Program-made: the position numbers and the translations under genes | In this document: positions 57,485 through 64,000 of the stretch, piece after piece | How positions within the stretch are numbered: the first letter of the stretch is position 1 | How the letters are laid out: each line of letters begins with the position of its first letter | Origin: Meghimatium bilineatum | Taxonomy: Eukaryota; Mollusca; Gastropoda; Stylommatophora; Philomycidae | Length of the DNA stretch: 64,000 nt | Direction of reading: 5' to 3' | NCBI GenBank assembly: GCA_034231615.1 | Contig: CM067298.1 | Location: forward strand, 64,353,729 to 64,417,728 | Notes under the pieces: generated by a model | Database searches by the model: none | The model's input: the letters and a program-made list of their open reading frames with translations, nothing else | What the model was told of the DNA's origin: nothing

Positions 57485-58650
57485 TCACCGGCGATGACTT
57501 GTCATTGTTGCATCTCTCTGGTGTTTGCGGACTGAATAGTCCAACACATGCAAAGAATCCCAAAGTTTGAAACGTATGAGCTGAATTAGGCGTCTGTGTG
57601 TTGTGTCTTTTCGTGCAGTACGTTTTCTCCGTGCATCTGAGATTTTACGCTTCTCAGTGATGGAAGAACCTTGGCGATTCTGAGCGACAGATTCCCAGTA
57701 TGTGGCATCGATGTTGAATCTCTTTAGATACACATTTTGAAAGAGTCAATGCGGCGTTTCTTCTGTCCTCTGCCAGTTAGATTCCCTTTAGGGGTTTACC
57801 ATGCATCGGCTGCTTTGGAATGAGTTTGTCAGGTATACACACAAGTCCGATTCATCTCAATTGGGCTTTCCTCATCTTTGTATGAATGCTTGAAATGTTG
57901 GTTCTAGTGATTAACTTCAAGAATTTAGTATATACGGAGTTATCATCCCCGAAGGCACATTGCTGTCATGGGACCTACCTTTGCCTTGTCAGTATAAAGT
58001 GCTTTATCTTTCCGCTTTGTCCTGATAAGTTTCTGAGCGCAGCATGTGTCAAAGTTATTATACACTCTGGTGTGTCTGCTGTACAGTGTTCATATATCAC
58101 AAGCATATAGCAAGGTGGTAAGCACAATGTGATGTCTGCTGTACACGGTCCAGATTTCACAAGCATATAGCAAGGTGGTAAGCACAATGTGATATCTGCT
58201 GTACACGGTCCAGATTTCACAAGCATATAGTAAGGTGGTAAGCACAATGTGATGTCTGCTGTACACGGTCCAGATTTCACAAGCATATAGCAAGGTGTTA
58301 AGCACAATGTGATGTCTGCTGTACACGGTCCAGATTTCACAAGCATATAGCAAGGTGGTAAGCACAATCTGATGTCTGCTGTACACGGTCCAGATTTCAC
58401 AAGCATATAGCAAGTTGGTAAGCACAATGTGATGTCTGCTGTACACGGTCCAGATTTCACAAGCATATAGCAAGTTGGTAAGCACGATGACGTGATATAC
58501 TTTTAAGTGTGTGGTGAGGTTAATGACCTTCCGTTCCCACATATTGTCACGAAGTCTAACAAATGCAAAAGTGGAATTCAAGATTCTGTTGTTGACTTCG
58601 TCATCAATGTCATCAGTCTCCCTGGAGAGAGTACCACCAAGATAAGTGAA
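57485..58650 (-). mobile_element. LINE-F C-terminal part containing a 60-bp array
   Basis: The minus strand reads STFAFVRLRDNMWERKVINL, THLKVYHVIVLTNLLYACEI then WTVYSRH, the post-RT block FG-LRD-VW ... LLYxCE-WTVYxRH of a LINE. That block is tandemly repeated seven times at 58070-58487. Decayed text follows (SGQSGKIKHFILTRQR; KAQLR-IG near 57870), and near 57485-57733 KRFNIDATYWESVAQNRQGS and a basic ARRKRTARKD tail. It is broken in several frames. The 5' end stops at the SINE-B. Confidence 0.85.
58070..58487 (-). repeat. 60-bp tandem array of a LINE RT-tail motif, seven copies
   Basis: The exact 60-bp period is visible as identical line starts ('GTACACGGTCCAGATTTCAC', then AAGCATATAGCAAGGTGGTA). 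Units differ by zero to three bases except the first, which is older. In the LINE frame each unit is LLYACEIWTVYSRHHIVLTT. A second minus frame is also open (MLVKSGPCTADITLCLPPCY), giving two overlapping 163-codon ORFs. Confidence 0.96.
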
Positions 58651-58654
58651 TCTT

Positions 58655-58935
58655 CTTCTTCTTCTTCGTTCGTTTTCAAACCTCCTGCAGAGTAGCAGGA
58701 TGTCCAGAGAACGGCATGCATTGTGTCATGGTGAAGAGCAATGCTGCACTATGTGCACTATTCGTCCTGACACACCCAACTGTAGCATGGCTTTAGGTCA
58801 GATTGACCCTATATGGGATGGGAGATCCAACGCCATCCCATAGCCTCCTTAGTCACCTCTTACGACATGCATGGAAGGTAAACAGTGTTGCTATTCTTTG
58901 CTCCCCTCTCAAGCCCAGGAAACACACAGGTGATA
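58655..58935 (-). mobile_element. SINE-B, full length
   Basis: GAA-rich tail at the left ('TTCTTCTTCTTCGTTCGTTT') and head at the right ('AAGCCCAGGAAACACACAGG'). The 'CTCCTTAGTCACCTCTTACG' segment is in place. No clear target duplication was found. Confidence 0.88.
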
Positions 58936-58936
58936 A

Positions 58937-59375
58937 TTTAATCTGTTGACTGGTAGAAGACAATTGTTATTGACCTTAATAACTGGGACATAGCACTGTT
59001 CACTGGGATAAGGTAGAAACAATACCACGTTTTCTTGTTGTTGTTGGTCATGCCAAATATCTTGAATCTTGGTATTCTTTGTATGCATGCTTTGTGAAAT
59101 TTTATACTAAACATACAAGTACTAAACATAAAAGTACTAAACATACAAGTACTACATTTTATTTGGAATATTTTTTTGGTATTTCCACTCTTTATAGTAT
59201 CAAATAACTATTCATTTTGTTTTATCAGCGGATTTAAATTTAATAAAAAAAATTCGTTTCAACTTTTCGATTGATTTATGTATATCATGTGTAGGTAGGT
59301 CATTGTTACATGTGAACAATTGCTGAAGACATATTTTAAATATCTAATAGCAAGATACAGTTAGAAACAAATATG
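58937..59375. other. No gene recognised
   Basis: Contains a 17-bp direct repeat of 'ACTAAACATACAAGT' type near 59105-59155. No gene. Confidence 0.5.
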
Positions 59376-59379
59376 TTTG

Positions 59380-60342
59380 GATAAGAACATAGCATAATCC
59401 TCTTATAAGAACATATCAGGATCCTGTTATAAGAACATAGCATAATCCTCTTATAAGAACATATCAGGATCCTACTATAAGAACATAGCATAATCCTCTT
59501 ATAAGAACATATCAGGATCCTACTATAAGAACATAGCATAATCCTCTTATAAGAACATATCAGGATCCTGTTATAAGAACATAATAGGATCCTATTATAA
59601 GAACATAGCATAATCCTCTTATAAGAACATATCAGGATCCTGTTATAAGAACATAATAGGATCCTATTATAAGAATATAGCATAATCCTCTTATACGAAC
59701 ATATCAGGATCCTCTTATAAGAACATAATAGGATCCTATTATAAGAACATAGCATAATCCTCTTATAAGAACATATCAGGATCCTGTTATAAGAACATAA
59801 TAGGATCCTATTATAAGAACATAGCATAATCCTCTTATAAGAACATATCAGGATCCTGTTATAAGAACATAGCATAATCCTCTTATAAGAACATATCAGG
59901 ATCCTGTTATAAGAACATAGCATAATCCTCTTATAAGAACATAATAGGATCCTATTATAAGAACATATCATAATCCTCTTATAAGAACATATCAGGATCC
60001 TATTATAAGAACATAGCATAATCCTCTTATAAGAACATATCAGGATCCTGTTATAAGAACATAGCATAATCCTCTTATAAGAACATATCAGGATCCTGTT
60101 ATAAGAACATAGCATAATCCTCTTATAAGAACATATCAGGATCCTGTTATAAGAACATAATAGGATCCTATTATAAGAACATAGCATAATCCTCTTATAA
60201 GAACATATCAGGATCCTGTTATAAGAACATAATAGGATCCTATTATAAGAACATAGCATAATCCTCTTATAAGAACATAGCAGGTTCTATTATAAGAACA
60301 TAGCAGGATCCTGTTATAAGAAAATAGCAAGAACCTATTAAT
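59380..60342. repeat. 24-bp satellite array, about 40 units, with dyad-symmetric variants
   Basis: Units share GAACATA at the start and TTATAA at the end. Three types alternate in a 48- or 72-bp higher-order pattern: GCATAATCCTC, TCAGGATCCTG and ATAGGATCCTAT centres. The last gives an 18-bp perfect palindrome (ATAATAGGATCCTATTAT). Because 24 is divisible by three, the minus strand stays open for 307 codons (ILICSYKRIMLCSYNR units). That ORF is an artefact of the repeat unless shown otherwise. Confidence 0.97.
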
Positions 60343-60344
60343 CT

Positions 60345-60640
60345 ACAAATCGCGTCTTGGAAATGAAGATGGATTGAATATAATCTGAGGAAAGCAGAAA
60401 ACTGTACTGCATGCAGTCACTGACATGGAAATCATTGGAAATATAAATAAAAACTAGGAAGACCTATAATTACTTGAAATAGATAGACAATGGAATATTT
60501 CAGTGATATTGACATCACAGGGAAACACATGGAGCAGATGGGTGGACAGGCGATAATTCGTCGTAGTGTATGCTCATGTGAGAGACAGAGTATTGATTGA
60601 TTGACTGTCGTAAAGGTTGAACATTTTTTTCTTTTATTTC
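60345..60640. other. No gene recognised
   Basis: Short spacer between the satellite and a SINE. Confidence 0.4.
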
Positions 60641-60641
60641 T

Positions 60642-60805
60642 TCTTCTTCTTCTTCATCGTTCATTCTCAAACTCCTGCTGGATCTCTCTTTTAGCAGGAG
60701 CATTGTCCTACTAGATTTTCAGCAGGATGTAATCCAGAGAATGGTAATGCGTTGTGTCACCGTTTTATTTGCGACAATGTCCTGACACATCTGTCTTCGG
60801 CGAAC
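60642..60805 (-). mobile_element. SINE-A, full length
   Basis: GAA repeats at the left, 'GTTCATTCTCAAACTCCTGC', 'CACCGTTTTATTTGCGACAA' and the head 'CTGACACATCTGTCTTCGGC' at the right. A TCTTTATTT-like duplication may flank it but is imperfect. Confidence 0.88.
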
Positions 60806-60884
60806 TCTTTATTTTAATAGAGAAGGTAAATCTTATGATTTATTGTGAAAATAAAAATGTACCTCTTATGATGAGAAGATCTCC

Positions 60885-61030
60885 TCTCAACCATGGAATT
60901 TAGTCCCAGTTGGATATATCAGTCCCATTTAGTTATATCGGTCCCAGTGGGTTATACCAGTTCCAGTTGTTTATATTAGTGCAAGCTGGTTATATCAGTC
61001 CCAGTTGGTTATAACAGTCCTATTTGGTTA
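60885..61030. repeat. ~20-24 bp degenerate tandem repeat
   Basis: About seven units on the theme 'GGTTATATCAGTCCCAGTT'. Confidence 0.85.
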
Positions 61031-61189
61031 CAGTAGCAGTCAGGGCTGTAACCACCAGAAACACTTTTCCTAAGTTTGAAGTGTGTTTAAAATCGCCACA
61101 AAATATCTCTCTATTTCTCTCTCCCACCTCGCCCTTACTTATGGTTTTGTGGCTACATCTATACTCCGTTGCTATTATGAAGCTGTCAA

Positions 61190-61330
61190 TCCGATAAATC
61201 TGTGAGCGGTGTGAGCCTCGTTCATTATCAGAATCCTGCACATTAGCAGAGTGTTTATCGGATAGTGGAATTGATCATGTCATATTTGCAGCTTGACAGC
61301 GATAGTTGTCTCTTTCGACATCACACATCA
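61190..61330 (-). pseudogene. Possible decayed Ig-domain exon
   Basis: One minus frame reads CDVERDNYRCQAANMT, a TGA, then SIPLSDKHSANVQ, which looks like the F and G strands of an Ig domain (Y-x-C followed by a short loop and a hydrophobic strand). It lies downstream of the two good Ig exons in the direction of transcription. The in-frame TGA, an upstream stop and the lack of a matching splice acceptor argue that it is broken or coincidental. The continuation (ORF 61020-61241) includes IATEYRCSHKT, also faintly Ig-like. Confidence 0.25.
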
Positions 61331-61349
61331 TAATTCAGCATGGAGTTTG

Positions 61350-61485
61350 AGACATTTGACCATCCATTGGATGGTACAGTCACTATCACCGCAAAAAACA
61401 TATTAGTCAAATCTTACGACGTGCATGACAAGTTACAGTATTACTATTCTTATCTCCCCTTTAGGACCCTGGGAACACAACACAG
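61350..61485 (-). mobile_element. SINE-B remnant
   Basis: 'AAATCTTACGACGTGCATGA', 'TTACTATTCTTATCTCCCCT' and 'GGACCCTGGGAACACAACAC' match the head half of SINE-B in reverse, with decay. Confidence 0.6.
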
Positions 61486-61658
61486 TTCTGCAATATATTT
61501 GTCCAAACTTATCTATTTGATATTATTTAACGCACGAAATAAATAAAAAAACTTTAAAATACTGAGGTTAGGTCCCTCGGCAGTTAGAACACTTACATAC
61601 TGATAATATAAATTTTGCTTATTACTAATTGATAATGGATAGTTTTTCTAAATCTTAC

Positions 61659-61771
61659 CGAGAAGAACTGTGACTTTCATACTCTCGATGTAACCACTTC
61701 CTGATCTGCATATGTAGGTACCTGTATCCGAGGCTCTACTCCTGTCTATCAATAGCTCGCTCACACGGACA
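61659..61771 (-). CDS. Ig-domain protein, exon encoding the C-terminal half of an Ig domain
   Basis: The 113-bp exon is bounded on the minus strand by a 3' splice site (TTTAACACTGCAG, ending at 61772) and a donor GTAAGA starting at 61658. It begins in phase 2 and ends in phase 1. The protein reads VRVSELLIDRSRASDTGTYI, then CRSGSGYIESMKVTVLL: strand E (SELLIDR), the DTGTYIC turn with the second disulphide cysteine, and a G strand. It joins 62720-62909 without a frame change and completes one I-set-like Ig domain with 60 residues between the two cysteines. It probably belongs to a secreted or membrane cell-surface protein. The family (adhesion molecule, receptor or immune lectin) cannot be told from one domain. 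Further exons should lie to the left, beyond 61650 in the direction of transcription. Confidence 0.86.
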
Positions 61772-61914
61772 CTGCAGTGTTAAATATATAGGAAATATTG
61801 AATTCGCGAATATAAATCGGTAAATACGTGTGAAATAATGAAAAATATATCGTGTAATATGACATTATCATTAGAGGTGAGGAAGAGTTTTGCAGTGCTA
61901 TATAACCCCTATAC

Positions 61915-62325
61915 TAATATATGGATGGGAGTCGTGGACAATAAAAAAACTGTAAAGTTGGAAATTAGAGGCAATAGAGATGTGGTTCTATAGAAGAATG
62001 CTCAGAATATCATGGGCTGCCAGAAAAACTAATGTGGAAGTTTTGAAAGAGTCAAATGCGAAACGGACTTTAAACAATAATATAAAAAAGACAATCATAA
62101 TTTTTTGGCCACTTCATGAGACAAGGAGGTATAGAGAACATAGTCGCAACAGGCAAGATTGAAGGTAGCAGAGTAAGAGTGCGACAACGTGAGAAAATAT
62201 TAGACAGTTTGACAACCTGGCACGACAGGGAAACAGCAACATCTTGATACATAATACTGGAGATAGAAAGCTGTGGAGAGCCACGATTGCCTCCGCCAGC
62301 CGGCATGGCACCTGATCATGATTAA
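61915..62325 (+). mobile_element. LINE-H 3' end inside the Ig-gene intron
   Basis: Reads EAIEMWFYRRMLRISWAARK, TNVEVLKES, then after shifts IENIVATGKIEGSRVRVRQR and EKILDSLTTWH, the post-RT tail of an APE-type LINE. It lies in the 948-bp intron between the two Ig exons, antisense to the gene. It is broken, and the tail is not clear. Confidence 0.8.
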
Positions 62326-62719
62326 ATACTTGTGACTATGTGTCTGTGAATTTTCACCTAACGATTTATAGTTCTTGTATCGAGTGATAGTGAGTAAAAA
62401 GTGAACATATGAAGAAATTAATAGGTCTATTTAGTTTTAGTAAATGGAAATCGTAAAAGGAAACTCTTAACAATGGCGCACCAGACGAATCATCATGTAA
62501 AAAAAACACCTTTACATGTCCATACAGTAAGAATTTCGTTTTCTTGAAGCTCAATAAGAAGTGTATTGAAGTATCCATTGCAATGCAACAAGGTGGAGAT
62601 TGAAATTAAAAAGCCAAAAAAAAAAAAAAACCTGAATGAATTAAGGATACACGTTTTAAATATGTACAGAAAATATAACATTGTTGGTGACAATAACTAA
62701 TAGACGATGTACGACTTAC

Positions 62720-62909
62720 TTTGTCTCCACCATATTATAATTTGTGACAACCACGTGTCTGTAGTTGATATGGTCGATCATGTCACCATCTTTGAACCAG
62801 TCAATGGTGAGATGTATCCCATCCGGCCCGGTGCTGTTACAGAACAAGTGTATAGGCTGACCCATTTCGACATAGCTCCTTCCGGATATGGCGAGTGGTG
62901 GGAAAGTAA
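62720..62909 (-). CDS. Ig-domain protein, exon encoding the N-terminal half of an Ig domain
   Basis: The 190-bp exon lies between a 3' splice site (ATATTTCATATAG, ending at 62910) and a perfect donor GTAAGT starting at 62719. It enters in phase 1 and leaves in phase 2. The protein reads TFPPLAISGRSYVEMGQPIH, LFCNSTGPDGIHLTIDWFKD and GDMIDHINYRHVVVTN: a proline-rich linker, strand B with the first disulphide cysteine, an N-glycosylation sequon (NST), and the conserved Trp 14 residues after the Cys. With 61659-61771 the two-exon module is phase 1 at both outer borders, as is usual for Ig modules. The ORF on the plus strand at 62707-62931 is the antisense shadow of this exon. The frame is intact and no defect is seen. 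Confidence 0.88.
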
Positions 62910-63057
62910 CTATATGAAATATGAGAGATAATACAACATGTTTAACGCAGGGTAAACATAGGTCAAATGTTCAATAAACATACAGCATGTCATAGAAACA
63001 TGAGAACAACAGATGGGAAGGCTAGAAAACATACATTTTCAGTTGTACGTTATGTAG

Positions 63058-63132
63058 GGGAAAGCAGAATGTAGTACGTAAAGTAAGGGAAAGAAGAATG
63101 TAGTCCGTAAAGTAGGGGGAAGCAGAATGTGG
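63058..63132. repeat. 29-bp repeat, 2.5 copies
   Basis: 'AAGCAGAATGTAGTACGTAA' followed by AGTAAGGG is repeated with few changes. It lies in the presumed intron of the Ig gene. Confidence 0.8.
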
Positions 63133-63269
63133 AAGTATTTTATATTTAATAAGTCGATAAATAGAAAAGAAAACTATTATTTTCAAGACTACGTTAAGTC
63201 ATTTGCCTTTCTTTGTCGTCATTCTCTGTCACACACACATACACTCTGTCCTAGAAATATGAAAGTTAC

Positions 63270-63290
63270 CTGTTTCAACAAGAGGTGGAC
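63270..63290 (-). CDS. Candidate 21-nt micro-exon of the Ig gene
   Basis: On the minus strand a pyrimidine-rich acceptor (TTCTTTCTTTTACAG, ending at 63291) is followed by 21 nt and then a donor GTAACT at 63269. The 21 nt enter in phase 1 and leave in phase 1, matching the entry phase of exon 62720-62909. They add six whole residues (PPLVET) plus split codons before the VTFPPL start of that exon. A proline-rich linker between Ig domains is plausible here. Exons this short are real but rare, and chance splice sites are common. Transcript evidence would settle it. Confidence 0.42.
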
Positions 63291-63294
63291 CTGT

Positions 63295-63645
63295 AAAAGA
63301 AAGAACATCATTAAAAAGTTAAAATTAATCATTAATAGTACTGAATTAAAAATATTTGGAGTCCGATAAAAAACTTAATCCAATATTTATTATATAATCA
63401 TCCAGTTTTTAAACATTCCCAACTATAATACCAATCACAAATTAGCGAGATAAGCATTGGTAATTTATCTTTTAGCTTCTAAGCTAGGAGATCAATAACT
63501 GTTCACATTTGCTTGATTTATTGAGGTCCAGCACTGCTACAACTCAAACATTTCATATACATGGAACATTATAGAATATAAAACAGCTGTGTCCATTTTG
63601 TATCAACAATACACACGAACTTTCGAAATCATTACAAAAATATAA

Positions 63646-63695
<50 letters not shown>

Positions 63696-64000
63696 GTATA
63701 TATACCCTTTTTTTTAAATCCGTAGAGCATTATTTAAATATGTTATTATTAGAAAGACAATATTTACTTATAATTTATACATAAGCCATTTGTGTAAAGT
63801 ATTTATACTATTAAAAATGTTCCTCTCGATTACTGACATAATTTGCGATCGTGCGTTGGGCCGGTGGCACAGGTAGTATTAATTGTGGTTCAGTACATTG
63901 CATCATTATATATTATTAAATATAAAAGTATCTACTATAATGAGGGTACATTACGTAATTCTCAGTGTGATAAAAAAACAACCCAACTCACTGTCTTTGT
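63295..64000. other. Presumed intron or intergenic sequence
   Basis: No further exon of the Ig gene could be found before the right edge, so its earlier exons probably lie beyond the window. It contains a (TA)n run. Confidence 0.5.
63647..63692. repeat. (TA)n microsatellite
   Basis: About 23 TA units. Confidence 0.95.

Noticed and set aside
57975-58581. Two overlapping 163-codon minus ORFs
   Set aside because: Both are produced by the 60-bp array in a dead LINE. Only the LLYACEIWTVYSRH frame has protein history.
59336-60259. 307-codon minus ORF, the second longest in the window
   Set aside because: It lies almost entirely in the 24-bp satellite. The open frame follows from a unit length divisible by three.
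59380-60342. CRISPR-like regular array
   Set aside because: No unique spacers; units are contiguous satellite copies, and the genome is an animal's.
62707-62931. Plus-strand 74-codon ORF
   Set aside because: It is the complement of the minus-strand Ig exon, which has splice sites and the Ig core residues.

Overview
This is a gene-poor, repeat-dominated stretch of an animal genome. The base composition is AT-rich, almost every ORF is short, and nearly all recognisable coding sequence belongs to 5'-truncated non-LTR retrotransposons (LINEs). There is no operon-like gene packing, no Shine-Dalgarno spacing and no bacterial gene. From memory, the LINE tails (RNase H domains, GKR/RGR-x-R-xx-W tails) and the mix of SINEs, hAT and Tc1/mariner relatives most resemble gastropod mollusc genomes, perhaps heterobranch sea slugs. 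That placement is inference and was not checked by a search.

Layout. 1-5.5 kb: two members of a LINE family with a GATA tail (one with an 11-bp target duplication), a third LINE fragment, and a 33-bp tandem array interrupted by SINEs. 5.5-8.4 kb: a nearly complete but inactivated IS630/Tc1/mariner element with about 1-kb inverted arms. 9-19.2 kb: SINEs, LINE fragments, a tRNA-derived SINE, a hAT remnant, and a LINE-in-LINE nest. 19.7-20.6 kb: a Penelope-like fragment with a GIY-YIG endonuclease. 22.8-34 kb: LINE fragments, tRNA-derived SINEs and a second nested LINE. 34.7-41 kb: SINEs, a probable non-autonomous hAT, LINE tails and two arrays (63 and 49 bp). 40.9-50 kb: the best preserved LINE 3' half, split only by a SINE with a clean target duplication, then further LINE tails. 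50.4-53.5 kb: the largest stretch with few recognisable repeats. 53.5-60.8 kb: SINEs, a 62-bp array, LINEs (one carrying a 60-bp in-frame array of its own RT motif) and a 24-bp satellite of about 1 kb. 61.6-63.3 kb: the only host gene I can support, exons of an immunoglobulin-domain protein on the minus strand.

How the parts relate. The host Ig gene runs right to left, and its last visible intron holds a LINE in antisense orientation. Two abundant SINE families (called A and B here) have different heads but share the last ~75 bp and end in GAA repeats, as do the 3' ends of the RNase H-bearing LINE copies. That LINE is therefore the natural candidate for the machinery that moved them. Other SINEs (C, D, E, F, G) carry tRNA-like box A/box B heads. 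Target duplications of 9-12 bp are readable by eye around many insertions and give a relative order of events. Family letters (LINE-A to J, SINE-A to G) are labels local to this annotation.
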